From positions 248,001-312,000 of the forward strand of contig JAXDFZ010000014.1 of NCBI GenBank assembly GCA_034665305.1: a DNA stretch of 64,000 nucleotides. Direction: 5' to 3'. This DNA is from DASXRU01 sp034665305. GTDB lineage: Bacteria > Acidobacteriota > Blastocatellia > Pyrinomonadales > Pyrinomonadaceae. Shown in pieces: positions 24,879 through 33,645 of this stretch (positions are counted from its first letter, which is position 1; each line of letters opens with the position of its first letter). The position numbers and the translations under genes are program-made. Under the pieces are notes generated by a model. It was not told the DNA's origin and did no database searches. It saw only the letters and a program-made list of their open reading frames with translations.

Positions 24879-25895
24879 ATGAAGAACAGTACTTTTTTAA
24901 AGCGTAAGATCCGCGAAACGGCTTTTATTTCGCGTGCTTTGCTGTCCCCGAAGCACCCGGTCCTGGCGCATATTATCCCCATGCGCCGCTGCAATCTGGC
25001 CTGCACCTATTGCAACGAATACGATCACACTTCGACGCCCGTGCCGCTGGAGGAGATGAAGAAGCGTCTGGACAAGCTGGGCGCCCTTAAGACCTCAGTC
25101 GTAACGATTTCCGGGGGCGAGCCGATGATGCATCCGCAATTGGATGAGATTGTCGCGCACATTCGCCATCACGGCATGCTGGCCGGCCTGATCTCCAACG
25201 GTTACTACTTTACGCCGGATCGGATTAAGCGGCTGAACAACGCCGGGCTGGAGTATCTGCAGATCAGCATCGACAACGTGCAGCCGGACGCCGTGTCGCG
25301 CAAGAGCTTGCGAGTGCTGGACAAGAAACTGCGGTATCTGTCAGAGCATGCCGCCTTCCACGTCAACATCAATTCGGTGATAGGCGGCGGCATCAAGAAC
25401 CCTGAAGATGCATTGACCGTGGCGCAGCGCGCTGTCGAACTTGGATTCTCAACTACGGTGGGCGTCATTCACGACAATGACGGCACCTTGAAGCCGCTCT
25501 CAGGCAAAGAGAAAGAAATCTTCCAGCAGGTTAAGAAACTCGGCAACAAAGACCACGCCCGTCTGAACTGGTTCCAGGACAGTATTGCCGAAGGCAAACC
25601 CTACAATTGGCGCTGTCGCGCCGGCGCGCGTTACCTCTACATTTGTGAAGAAGGGTTGGTCCACTGGTGTTCCCAGCAACGTGGCTATCCGGGAATTCCG
25701 CTAGCGGACTACACCATGGAAGATTTCTACCGCGAATACAACACCGAGAAATGGTGCGCGCCGACTTGTACCTTGCAATGCGTGCATCAGGTAGCCATCC
25801 TCGACAACTGGCGCGATCCACAGCAAGCGCCGGGAGCTACCAAACCTGTTCCGGCTTTGAAAGAGACGATTCGCGAAGTATTAAGCGCCGAGTAG
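24879..25895 (+). CDS. Radical SAM protein with SPASM-like C-terminus
   Basis: 338 residues from the ATG at 24879; starts further upstream would lie in the preceding terminator. The 4Fe-4S/SAM motif is C-x3-C-x2-C at Cys38, Cys42, Cys45 (RRCNLACTYCNEY). SAM-binding GGEP is near 84. The C-terminal third carries six Cys: WRC, YIC, HWC, then KWC, PTC and LQC. This fits SPASM-type auxiliary clusters. Such enzymes modify peptides, sulfatases or small molecules. No precursor peptide gene or partner is recognised, so the substrate is unknown. Confidence 0.8.
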   Translation: MKNSTFLKRKIRETAFISRALLSPKHPVLAHIIPMRRCNLACTYCNEYDHTSTPVPLEEMKKRLDKLGALKTSVVTISGGEPMMHPQLDEIVAHIRHHGMLAGLISNGYYFTPDRIKRLNNAGLEYLQISIDNVQPDAVSRKSLRVLDKKLRYLSEHAAFHVNINSVIGGGIKNPEDALTVAQRAVELGFSTTVGVIHDNDGTLKPLSGKEKEIFQQVKKLGNKDHARLNWFQDSIAEGKPYNWRCRAGARYLYICEEGLVHWCSQQRGYPGIPLADYTMEDFYREYNTEKWCAPTCTLQCVHQVAILDNWRDPQQAPGATKPVPALKETIREVLSAE

Positions 25896-25934
25896 CAGCA
25901 CGCTCAGGGCTATTACCAATATTGATCCCCTCAC

Positions 25935-26921
25935 TTAAGAGATAGACAGCCGAAGCTCATCGCTGGTTGCGGTCGCCGTACCCAGCTTGCCAACAACTAT
26001 GCCCGCTGCGTGATTTGCGAGGATCGCGGCTTCCGTCATTGAGGCCCCCGCCGCGAGTGCTGCGGCAAGCGTCGCTATTACCGTGTCACCGGCGCCAGTC
26101 ACGTCATAAACTTCCTGCGCCGCAGTTTCGACAAACGCCGGTTCCTGCTTTCCTTCCAGCAACATCATGCCGCGGTCACCACGTGTGATCAGCACCGCAT
26201 CACAGTTCAACCGCGCGCTTATCAGACGCGCCGCCCGCGTTAGTCCCTCATCGGTATCGTCTTCGATGTTAGTTACCCGCAGTGCTTCATGATGATTCGG
26301 CGTCACCATGGTGGCCGGCCGGTACGAATCGAAGTTGCGGAGCTTAGGATCAATCAGCACCGGCATCCGTTCGTAGGCGAGAGGCAGAACTTTTGCGAGG
26401 ATGGCCGGCGTCACGACGCCCTTGTCGTAGTCGGAAACGATCAGTGCGTCCGCATCTTTCAACGCCTGCCTCATCAGATCGATGATAGCGTTTGCGGTCG
26501 CTTCGTTAACGGGCGCCTGTCGCTCACGATCGGCGCGCACGACCATTTGATTGTGGGCAATGATGCGCGTCTTGGTGGTTGTCGGTCGGCTGCTATCAAC
26601 GATCATCAAGTCGTCCGGTTGGTTGGCGCCGGTTTCCCGCAAGGTGTTGCGAACGGTTTCACCCGCGGCATCGTTGCCGAGCACTCCAATCACAGACCCG
26701 CGCGCTCCCAGCGAGATCAGGTTGGCCAGCACATTCGCCGCGCCTCCTAAATGAACTGATTCGCGTCGTACGTTTACGACCGGAACCGGCGCTTCCGGCG
26801 AAATGCGGGTTACATCGCCCCAGACGAATTCGTCCAGCATGATGTCGCCAAGCACGACGATGCGGCGGCCGGTCATGGCTGCAAGTATTTCTGCGCCGCG
26901 TTGTTTGTTTAATTGAGTCAC
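25935..26921 (-). CDS. hldA: D-glycero-beta-D-manno-heptose-7-phosphate kinase (kinase-only HldE/RfaE1)
   Basis: 328 residues from GTG (26921-26919), chosen because it overlaps the upstream stop as GTGA. PfkB/ribokinase fold: VLGDIMLDEFVWGDVTRISPEAPVPV (~20-45), substrate motif GGAANV, ATP/anion-hole motif DVTGAGDTV (~272-280) with the catalytic Asp. It phosphorylates heptose-7-phosphate for ADP-heptose of the LPS core. Only the kinase half of HldE is present; the adenylyltransferase must be encoded elsewhere. Confidence 0.88.
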   Translation of the reverse strand: MTQLNKQRGAEILAAMTGRRIVVLGDIMLDEFVWGDVTRISPEAPVPVVNVRRESVHLGGAANVLANLISLGARGSVIGVLGNDAAGETVRNTLRETGANQPDDLMIVDSSRPTTTKTRIIAHNQMVVRADRERQAPVNEATANAIIDLMRQALKDADALIVSDYDKGVVTPAILAKVLPLAYERMPVLIDPKLRNFDSYRPATMVTPNHHEALRVTNIEDDTDEGLTRAARLISARLNCDAVLITRGDRGMMLLEGKQEPAFVETAAQEVYDVTGAGDTVIATLAAALAAGASMTEAAILANHAAGIVVGKLGTATATSDELRLSIS

Positions 26922-28069
26922 GCGCTTTCTCTCAAGACTCTGTCCAGGGCTTCGACGACACGCTCGACCGGCACGCGAACAATGCATTCCGGCTGTTCAA
27001 ACTCTGCGCAGAAGTATCCATGACAAGGTTGGCAGGGAAGTTCTTCACGCACAACTTCATTGGCCTGCGAACTCCAGGGACGCCAGTGCGTAACATTTGA
27101 AGAGCCGAAGATTACTACTGAGGGTGCGCCGGCTGCGGCCGCTATGTGGGCGATGCCACTGTCGTTCCCTACGAACAATCGCGCGCGCGAAGTAAGCGCC
27201 GTCACTTCCGGCAAAGAAAGATTGTTTAAGCCCGCAACCGGCGAGCGAGCTTCCTGCACGAGAGCTGAAACGATCTCGGCTTCGTGTGCCGCGGCGATGA
27301 CCACGGGAGTGATATGGCGCGCTATAAGTTCTTCCGCGACCCGCGCGAACCTGTCGGTGGCCCATTGCTTGGTTGCATACGACGCGGCCGGATGAATAAC
27401 AGCGAACGGCCGGTTCTCTGCAACGCCAGCTTCTCGTAGAAATTGCGAGACTTTTTTCGCGGCGTCCTGGGTCACCGTTAATCGGGTCGCCGGGCGATCG
27501 CTGACGGGAACGCCGGTCCATCCCAGCAACGCTAATTGTTGTTCCACCGAATGCAATTTGTCGCGGCCCCACAATTCCGGCGACGGCGGCGCCAGATGGT
27601 TGTGCAGGTGCCGGTACTGGTAATGTGCAAAGCCAACACGATGCTTTGCTCCCGATGCCCGCGTCATCAGCGTAGCGGTCGTGCCGCCGTGCAAATTGAA
27701 AACTACGTCGTAGCGAGCTTTGCGAATAGCCCGCGAAGCCTGCAGGCGATCGCGTTTGCTGCCGCGCTGGAAAGTGATGATGTTATCGACGTCACTTGAA
27801 CCTGCGAGTACGGGCGCTACCCAATCTTCCAGCAAAATATCGATCTGCGCCTGAGGTAGAAACCGTCGCAGCGCGAAGAGAGACGGGGTCGTCAGGACAG
27901 TGTCGCCGATTGAACGCAAACGGATCAGCAAGACGCGCCGTACACTCTGCCAATCCCAACGCGCCGGCGCGAGGGGCATGGGCGGTTGTTCGGCCCCGGT
28001 TGCCGCATTCTCGGCCATCAGCCGGCGAATCCGTGGTGATGCATAGATGGTTTCGCGCAGGCTATTCAC
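26918..28069 (-). CDS. GT9-family heptosyltransferase
   Basis: 383 residues, GTG start overlapping the previous gene by 8 nt. Glycosyltransferase family 9 (WaaF/WaaC/RfaQ-like): VLLIRLRSIGDTVLTTPSLFALRRFLP (~45-71), HPAASYATKQW (~229-239), and the donor-site GNDSGIAHIAAAAGAP (~304-319). It adds ADP-heptose to the LPS core or a related glycan at the inner face of the membrane. It is translationally coupled to the Trm112-like gene before and the heptose kinase after. Confidence 0.88.
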   Translation of the reverse strand: MNSLRETIYASPRIRRLMAENAATGAEQPPMPLAPARWDWQSVRRVLLIRLRSIGDTVLTTPSLFALRRFLPQAQIDILLEDWVAPVLAGSSDVDNIITFQRGSKRDRLQASRAIRKARYDVVFNLHGGTTATLMTRASGAKHRVGFAHYQYRHLHNHLAPPSPELWGRDKLHSVEQQLALLGWTGVPVSDRPATRLTVTQDAAKKVSQFLREAGVAENRPFAVIHPAASYATKQWATDRFARVAEELIARHITPVVIAAAHEAEIVSALVQEARSPVAGLNNLSLPEVTALTSRARLFVGNDSGIAHIAAAAGAPSVVIFGSSNVTHWRPWSSQANEVVREELPCQPCHGYFCAEFEQPECIVRVPVERVVEALDRVLRESA

Positions 28070-28235
28070 TCTCGATGGTGGCCTCGTCGATCAACATCAC
28101 GGGCGTATCGTCGCGAATCGGATAGACGCGTTTACACTCAACGCACTTCAGGCCGCTGCCGTCGGGCTTCAACTCGACTTTAGCTTTATCCACCGGGCAA
28201 ACGAGAAGTTCCAACAAGTCCGGGCTCACTGCCAT
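28062..28235 (-). CDS. Trm112-like small zinc protein (UPF0434 family)
   Basis: 57 residues, ATG (28235-28233) preceded by GGAAGG. The sequence is MAVSPDLLELLVCPVDKAK, then KCVECKRVYPIRD, then DTPVMLIDEA. This is the Trm112/YcaR signature with two Cys pairs (C13-P; C31-x2-C34). In other bacteria this family sits beside lpxK, kdsB or glycosyltransferase genes. Its 3' end overlaps the GT9 gene by 8 nt. The precise role of the bacterial family is not settled; it may support a partner enzyme. Confidence 0.85.
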   Translation of the reverse strand: MAVSPDLLELLVCPVDKAKVELKPDGSGLKCVECKRVYPIRDDTPVMLIDEATIESE

Positions 28236-28366
28236 AAAAGTACCTTCCTTGGTTTAGCTCTGGTTAAGAGACCGTGAACAGACGAATCGGGAAAGGTTAA
28301 AGGTTATCACAAGAAGGCTTGAGTTGCGGGGTTGCTAAAATCGCAGCTGCTGAGTCAGTTTCACCT

Positions 28367-28515
28367 TCTCATTAGCACCTGACTTTAGTCAGATGGGAAT
28401 GAGCGATACATTAACCCCCCGAACCGTTTCAACGGTTTATTCCGGAAAACCGTTAAAACGGCTAATCAATTATTGCCCATCTCGATGACCGCACTGAAGT
28501 GCGGTGCTAATGAGA
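28367..28515. repeat. Nested palindrome element (R2)
   Basis: The outer arms TCTCATTAGCACC (28367-28379) and GGTGCTAATGAGA (28503-28515) match perfectly. Inside are four small palindromes: CTGACTTTAGTCAG (28379-28392), a pair of AACCGTT...AACGG units (28422-28438, 28448-28463), and CCGCACTGAAGTGCGG (28489-28504). The rest of the 332-nt gap (28236-28567) holds nothing else recognisable. Confidence 0.85.
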
Positions 28516-28567
28516 TTTTCAAACTGACCTACTACCAAATTGAGGTGGAGTTCACTCTCGGCTGACA

Positions 28568-29212
28568 CTAGTGGTTGCTGAAGCCTTGCAGCATGCTTTT
28601 AACTCGGGCGCTGATCCGGTGACGCCGAAGGCTCCAATTCATGGCGGCCTCGTCTCGGACGTAATTCAACTGCAGCACCCGGCGCATGCCGCTAAAAGAC
28701 TTGTGCCCATGCCAACAGTTTTCCGTAACTTTGAACAGCACGCAGGTGCCAAACGTGGGCGGGATTTCAACCACGTAGTCGTCGAGGTTGTTTTCACTTC
28801 TTAAGATGCGCAGCCTGCCGCCGGGCGCTTCCCACGCCGGATTCAAATAAAGGAGCATCGTCACAAATTTGGATTTGGTATCGGTGTGGATTTGGCCGTC
28901 GCGTTCCTTGGCGAGGCCGCGGACAGTGATCAGCGTGGACCGATCGTCCAGATCAATTTTGAATTTCCCGGCAATGGCCGCTTTCAAAGCGGGACTTTGC
29001 AGTTCGCCGATCAGTTGTTCAAATGCCTTGCCATACTTGAGCACCTGCAATGGATAACTGCCGCCGGATTTGATTTCGGGGAAATCCCGGTTGATGTTCC
29101 CGGCAAACTCGGGGCGCAGAAAATCTGTGAGGACGACGTGCGGAAAAGGCTCTTCCTGGATCTGGCTGCGGCTCAGCGAATTCAGGTTAACTATGGCCAA
29201 CTCTTCCTTCAT
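28568..29212 (-). CDS. 2OG-Fe(II) oxygenase
   Basis: 214 residues. Double-stranded beta-helix fold of the prolyl-4-hydroxylase type. Iron ligands: H-x-D in GQIHTDTKSKF (~106-116) and distal His in ENCWHGHKSFSG (~163-174). The 2-oxoglutarate Arg follows (GMRRVLQLNYV). Substrate unknown; family members hydroxylate proteins, lipids or sugars. Being next to LPS genes, an envelope sugar or lipid substrate is possible (inference). Confidence 0.8.
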   Translation of the reverse strand: MKEELAIVNLNSLSRSQIQEEPFPHVVLTDFLRPEFAGNINRDFPEIKSGGSYPLQVLKYGKAFEQLIGELQSPALKAAIAGKFKIDLDDRSTLITVRGLAKERDGQIHTDTKSKFVTMLLYLNPAWEAPGGRLRILRSENNLDDYVVEIPPTFGTCVLFKVTENCWHGHKSFSGMRRVLQLNYVRDEAAMNWSLRRHRISARVKSMLQGFSNH

Positions 29213-29329
29213 ACAATCTCCACGTTTCGAGAATTTCGGATTGTAGACTGCCGTTGCGGGCCCTGTCTAATTAAGGATCGTGCCGTGCTGTTGACGCCAA
29301 AAGGGTGCGCCTCCTATTCTCTGAGCCGA

Positions 29330-29421
29330 GTAGGACAGGCATTCCTGCCTGTCCAGGCTTGGTGGGATAACCGGGACTTCTACCCATGGCGACGATGGAC
29401 AGACACGAATGTCTGTCCTAC
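29330..29421. repeat. Hairpin-pair element (R3)
   Basis: Two internal palindromes (GGACAGGCATTCCTGCCTGTCC-like at 29330-29354, and 29397-29421) are themselves inverted: GTAGGACAG (29330-29338) against CTGTCCTAC (29413-29421). The right half contains the ATG at 29409 of the next gene. A single half copy lies at 34216-34242. Confidence 0.85.
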
Positions 29422-30197
29422 GATTGGCAGCTTTGAAAGTAACCGCGACCATTATCACACTCAACGAGGCCGAGCACATCGCGGCGGCCTGCAAGTCTGT
29501 CTCATGGGCCGATGAAATCCTGGTGGTAGATTCCGGCTCGATTGACGCCACGCGCGAGATTGCTGAATCGTGCGGCGCTCGCGTTCTGCAAAGAGATTGG
29601 CCGGGCTTCGCAAACCAAAAACAGTTTGCCGCAGAGCAGGCTGCGCACGAATGGATCTTCAGCCTTGACGCCGACGAAGTCGTATCGCCGGAATTGCAAC
29701 TGAAAATTGAAGACCTGCTCTTCAATCCTGAGGCAAAACTTGCCGACGGATACTTCATGGCGCGGCGCGCTTTTTACATGGGACGTTGGATACGCGGCGG
29801 CGGCTGGTATCCTGATCGGCAGTTGCGCCTCTATCGAAAAGCAAAGGGCCGTTGGGAAGGCGCCTACATTCACGAGTCCGTCAAAATGGAAGCAGGCGCT
29901 CGAGTGGAAGTTCTCCCGGGAGATATTTTGCATTATCCAGGCAGCGACGCGGCCGAGCACCATCGACTGATCGGTGAGCGCTATGCGCCGTTGGCGGCGC
30001 GGCAAATGTTCGAGGCGGGACGTCGCACTTCGCCTCTTAAAGTCGGCGTGGTCGGCATGGCGTCATTCATTCGCAGCTACATTCTGAAGGGCGGTTTCCG
30101 CGACGGCCTCGTCGGGTTCAGCATTGCAGCCTTCGCGGCGCATCATGCATTCCTCAAATACCTGATGTTGTGGGAACTGCAGAATCGCCCGAAGTGA
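29409..30197 (+). CDS. GT2-family glycosyltransferase (LPS core, WaaE/KdtX-like)
   Basis: 262 residues. GT-A fold: TATIITLNEAEHI (~12-24), the sugar-nucleotide Asp in VVDSGSIDAT (~39-48), DXD-like FSLDADE (~78-84), and the WaaE-type YPDRQLRLYRK (~136-146). It probably adds a glucose or related sugar to the LPS core. The ATG at 29409 lies inside the repeat element; a TTG at 29433 (LKVTATI) would exclude the repeat and may be the original start. The C-terminus has a weak hydrophobic segment (~220-245). Confidence 0.85.
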   Translation: MSVLRLAALKVTATIITLNEAEHIAAACKSVSWADEILVVDSGSIDATREIAESCGARVLQRDWPGFANQKQFAAEQAAHEWIFSLDADEVVSPELQLKIEDLLFNPEAKLADGYFMARRAFYMGRWIRGGGWYPDRQLRLYRKAKGRWEGAYIHESVKMEAGARVEVLPGDILHYPGSDAAEHHRLIGERYAPLAARQMFEAGRRTSPLKVGVVGMASFIRSYILKGGFRDGLVGFSIAAFAAHHAFLKYLMLWELQNRPK

Positions 30198-30210
30198 ACT
30201 GTCAGAACCG

Positions 30211-30336
30211 CCTGCCGATTGCGGATTGCGGATTGCGGAATGGAATTAGGATATCCAGGTCAGCACGAACGTGAGTCGTACGTTAATCGGCAATCCGCAA
30301 TCCGCAATCGGCAATCCGAAATCCGCAATCGGCAGG
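30211..30336. repeat. Inverted repeat with arms of GATTGCG-type 7-mers (R4)
   Basis: CCTGCCGATTGCGGATT (30211-30227) is matched exactly by its complement at 30320-30336. Both arms consist of repeated GATTGCG / CGCAATC units (three on the left, about six on the right). The right arm ends 1 nt from the stop codon of the P450 gene (30340-30338). Confidence 0.9.
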
Positions 30337-30337
30337 G

Positions 30338-31675
30338 CTACCTTTTTGTGACGATCATGCGCATGCCGTGTTTCGGACGAAGGGTGATTACAGGGCGCAG
30401 CGCGACGGGATGATTGGGCAGCAGTCGCATTTTCCACTTTTGGCCCAGCGTCGCCAGCAGCAGCACGCCTTCCAGCCACGCAAAGCCTTCACCGATACAA
30501 CGTCGCGGCCCGCCACCAAAAGGAAAATAAGAAAACTGCGGGCGCGCATCACGGTTTTCCGGTAGCCACCGCTCCGGATCGAAACGTTCCGGCTCAGGAA
30601 AATAGCGCGCGTCGCGCTGCATGACGTATTGGCTCATCAGGATCAGCGAGCGCGGGGGAATGTTGAAACCGCCGATGCTGCACGGTCCGATTGAGCGCCG
30701 GCCGATGGCCCATGCGGGCGGGAAGAGGCGCATCGATTCTGCGAGTATCATCTCCGTGTAACGCAGCCGGGGAAAATCCTCGGGCGTTGGTGAGCGTGTT
30801 CCCAAAACGGTCTGGAGTTCGTCGTGAAAGCCCGCTTCGGCGTCAGCGTTTTGTGACAGCAGGTACCAGGTCCACGTTAAGGCGTTCGCTGTCGTTTCAT
30901 GCCCAGCCAGAAAGATCGTGAGCGCTTCATCACGAACCTGCGTGTCGGACATTCCACCACTCGCGCCCTCTTCGTCGTCGGCCAGCAACAGCATCGAAAG
31001 CAGATCGCCGCGGTCCTGCCCGCTGCGTCGCCGCTCGTCGATCATGCGATACATGATTCGATCCAGTCGGGTGCGCGCCTGTTTGAAACGTCGCATCTGC
31101 GGCGTCGGCAGTTTTTCAAGTAACTCGAAAAATGGAATCGTCAGCGCATTGAACAAGTCCATCACGGCGTTCATCGCTTCACCGATTTCCCCCGCTTCAG
31201 ATTCAACATCCGCGTCAAACAAAGTCTTGCCCACAATCGCCAGGGTCAAACGCATCATTTCGTCGGCGATGTCCAGGGTTTCGCCATCCCACCAACGGGC
31301 GGACATTCGCGCGGCGTACTCCGTCATGACTGCGCCGTACAACGCCACGCGCTGCCGGTGAAATGCGGGTTGGGCCAGGCGTCGCTGGCGCCGGTGAAAC
31401 TCGCCCTCACTTGTCAGCAGGCCCTCGCCGAGCAACCGTTTTGCCCGTTGCAGCGCCACGCCTTTCGTAAAGTTTTGATTATTAATAACCAGAACTTCCT
31501 TGATGTAATCGGGGTGGTTCAGCAGGTACGTGTCGAGGCCGCTAAACCGAAAATGTGAGATGTCACCGTATTTGCGCGCAATCCGTTCAAAGAAGAGATG
31601 CGCGCCGCGCTGATAGGCCAGCAAGGTGGCCAAAGGAAAACTGCGTTTAGGACCGGGAGGGTAGTTAGTTTGCAA
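30338..31675 (-). CDS. Cytochrome P450
   Basis: 445 residues, TTG start. Key motifs: I-helix AGHETTANAL (~255), ExxR in AESMR (~311-315), PERF segment (PEPERFDPERW), and heme-ligand FGGGPRRCIGEGFA (~387-400, Cys thiolate). It has no transmembrane anchor, so is soluble, and needs an external ferredoxin or flavodoxin reductase, none of which is adjacent. It resembles the CYP102/CYP4-like bacterial group acting on fatty acids or terpenoids; substrate not inferable. Confidence 0.93.
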   Translation of the reverse strand: MQTNYPPGPKRSFPLATLLAYQRGAHLFFERIARKYGDISHFRFSGLDTYLLNHPDYIKEVLVINNQNFTKGVALQRAKRLLGEGLLTSEGEFHRRQRRLAQPAFHRQRVALYGAVMTEYAARMSARWWDGETLDIADEMMRLTLAIVGKTLFDADVESEAGEIGEAMNAVMDLFNALTIPFFELLEKLPTPQMRRFKQARTRLDRIMYRMIDERRRSGQDRGDLLSMLLLADDEEGASGGMSDTQVRDEALTIFLAGHETTANALTWTWYLLSQNADAEAGFHDELQTVLGTRSPTPEDFPRLRYTEMILAESMRLFPPAWAIGRRSIGPCSIGGFNIPPRSLILMSQYVMQRDARYFPEPERFDPERWLPENRDARPQFSYFPFGGGPRRCIGEGFAWLEGVLLLATLGQKWKMRLLPNHPVALRPVITLRPKHGMRMIVTKR

Positions 31676-31723
31676 CGAGTACTCAGTGGTGCAGCAATAC
31701 GACGAGACAGGATATCAGAATTC

Positions 31724-31871
31724 GCAGATTACACAGATTACGCAGATTACGCAGAATGAGGAGAACCCGAAAAAGGGCAATGGTCTCCGAGGCAGTCATG
31801 GGAGAAGCCTTGAGGCTGGTTACGGATCGAGCGGTTTGGAGTTATGACGTTAACTTCTGCGTAATCTGTGG
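31724..31871. repeat. Inverted repeat with arms of CAGATTACG-type 9-mers (R5)
   Basis: The left arm 31724-31756 carries three tandem CAGATTAC(G/A) units. CAGATTACGCAGAA (31743-31756) is matched exactly by TTCTGCGTAATCTG (31855-31868). The ~98-nt interior has no recognisable gene. Confidence 0.85.
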
Positions 31872-31920
31872 ATAAGCCCAAACTTGCTCGACCACTACAG
31901 TTTGTGTTACTGAAACGCTG

Positions 31921-32682
31921 ATGTCACTTGAATTCGCCGTGCAGTATCCCTGCCTTCTGCGCGCTCGCTACGCCGAAAAGCATTTGCGGGAGTGGGGACG
32001 GCTCGGCAGTTTACATACTCGCCTGACGACGGGGGACACCACCGCGCCGTCCGACGAAAAACTGCGCTGGGTCGAAGACGCCCATAGTGAAGTCGAGCGC
32101 ATGCAGCAGGAAACCGTTGTTTGCGCCGCCTGCCCGGCGTGCTTGCCCCCGGAAATGGCCGGCGAAGGAGAAGCAGTCGGGTGTTTGGGCCGCATCAATT
32201 ATCCGATCGAAGCGCAGTTTGAAAAGTTTCTCGCCGATCGGGTCCAATTGGCGCTCGACACTTTGGATAAGGAGGACCAGCCGAGGCTGCTGCGCATCCT
32301 GGTTGATCCAGAGTCGCCGTTTGATGGCGAGGGAACAAAGGAATTGCGCCGCGTGACCACGTCCGACCAGCTTCGGTTTTTCGAACTTCGTATTCCGATC
32401 CGCTTGACGCGTGAAGGCGGGCATCTCACTACCGATAATCTGTTTGATATGCTGGCCGGGTTTCGCGCTGATGATTCTGCTGCGACCAGCTACACGCGCG
32501 AATTTCCTTACGCCGCGACCGCCGACTACTACGATTTTCTCGACTGGTTGTTGCGGAGCGAAGTCAGCGAATTGGAACAGGAACGCTTGCACGGGCGGGG
32601 TCAGAACTATTCACAGTATCTGCGACTGTTGACGGCCCTCGAGCGCGCGGAAGCGTTGGATACTCGCTTGCTAGTGGATTGA
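31921..32682 (+). CDS. Unknown conserved-looking protein with Cys cluster
   Basis: 253 residues, no known domain recognised. A Cys cluster sits in the first third: VVCAACPACLP (~67-77), then VGCLGRINYPIE (~86-97), which could bind zinc or an Fe-S cluster. The rest is helical and acidic. No signal peptide, so cytoplasmic. It lies between two repeat elements and divergent from P450. Function cannot be proposed. Confidence 0.6.
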   Translation: MSLEFAVQYPCLLRARYAEKHLREWGRLGSLHTRLTTGDTTAPSDEKLRWVEDAHSEVERMQQETVVCAACPACLPPEMAGEGEAVGCLGRINYPIEAQFEKFLADRVQLALDTLDKEDQPRLLRILVDPESPFDGEGTKELRRVTTSDQLRFFELRIPIRLTREGGHLTTDNLFDMLAGFRADDSAATSYTREFPYAATADYYDFLDWLLRSEVSELEQERLHGRGQNYSQYLRLLTALERAEALDTRLLVD

Positions 32683-32693
32683 TAGTTAAGAAA

Positions 32694-32800
32694 GGTCTCA
32701 AGTTTCAAGTCTCAGGTCCCAAGTCTCAGGTCTCAGGTCTCAGGTCTGAGACTCAACCAACCTCGTGCGAACCTGAGACTTGAGACCTGAGATCTGAGAC
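32694..32800. repeat. Inverted repeat with arms of GTCTCAG-type 7-mers (R6)
   Basis: The left arm (32694-32755) contains seven or eight degenerate copies of (A/G)GTCTCA. The right arm (32771-32800) carries the complementary TGAGAC units. It begins 11 nt after one stop codon and ends 17 nt before the stop of the convergent gene. Confidence 0.9.
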
Positions 32801-32817
32801 GTTTTCGGAGTGCCGCC

Positions 32818-33546
32818 CTACAACTCTTCCTCGATGTTCGCTTCGTCGGCCAACCGCAAGCTATCAAGAATCAAGTTGGTGTTACTGGCTACCACGATAG
32901 TGACGGGAAAGGGTTGCGGAGTTTTTTGAAAATCGAAGGTGCCGCCGGTGGCCTCTACCAACTGGCGGAAGCCTTCCTCCGCCGTCAGGGTGCCGCTCTC
33001 GGCGCCGACAATCTGACCGTCGTTAAAAAGCACGCGGCCGGTTTGACTGCTGTTGTCGATGTGCAGAGCGCCGGTGAGACGGGAATTCTCAATCGCTTGA
33101 ATTGCATCGAAGATGGTTATGGCCGTGAGGTCGCCGGCCAGCGTCACGCTGCGCGGCGCCACCGAAGTACGCGGTAGCGTCACCGGCGCATCGGCACGTT
33201 CCGGATGACGGGCGCGGCGGATCGCTTCCAAGCCCCCGGCAATCGAGATGCGACCGTCCAGTTGTTTGGCTTCCAACAAACGGTCGTAGGCCGTATCAAA
33301 GTCGTCACGCTCAATATATAAACTTGCCAGCGCCAAACATTGACGCGCCGCTTCCTGTGGATGTTTGTTCGTCGAAGCAAGTTCGCGGATGCGTTCGCGC
33401 AAAGAGATTGAGCGGGGACTATGCTCCAAAGCCGTTTTCAATCTTTTGAAAGCGCGTTCCGGCGAGCCGTACTTGATAAATAGCTCTGCGTCCAGCAGCG
33501 CTGTTTCGATTTCTCCGACTGCCTCTTTGTCAGTTTCATGGGTCAT
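32818..33546 (-). CDS. TPR-DUF4388 (PATAN-like) protein
   Basis: 242 residues from the ATG at 33546; an earlier ATG at 33591 adds a Pro/Arg-rich leader. The N-terminal half has two helical TPR-like units (AELFIKYGSPERAFKRLKTALEHSP, then LASLYIERDDFDTAYDRLLEAK). The C-terminal half is a DUF4388/PATAN domain (LAGDLTAITIFDAIQAIENSRLTGALHI, then GQIVGAESG). Such domains occur with two-component and polysaccharide systems in Acidobacteria, Myxococcota and Cyanobacteria. Probably a cytoplasmic signalling scaffold. Confidence 0.75.
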   Translation of the reverse strand: MTHETDKEAVGEIETALLDAELFIKYGSPERAFKRLKTALEHSPRSISLRERIRELASTNKHPQEAARQCLALASLYIERDDFDTAYDRLLEAKQLDGRISIAGGLEAIRRARHPERADAPVTLPRTSVAPRSVTLAGDLTAITIFDAIQAIENSRLTGALHIDNSSQTGRVLFNDGQIVGAESGTLTAEEGFRQLVEATGGTFDFQKTPQPFPVTIVVASNTNLILDSLRLADEANIEEEL

Positions 33547-33645
33547 GAAGGTCGTTGGCGGCAAGGGTCGCCGCCGACCAAAGTTTATCACACGCCGTTT
33601 TTGCGCAAGCGCACCCGCTGATTTAAGCTGCCGGTACCTTATGTT

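Noticed and set aside
30211..32800. CRISPR-like arrays (short repeated words)
   Set aside because: Repeats are 7-11 nt, degenerate, without spacers of constant length, and form two opposed arms; no cas genes are present.
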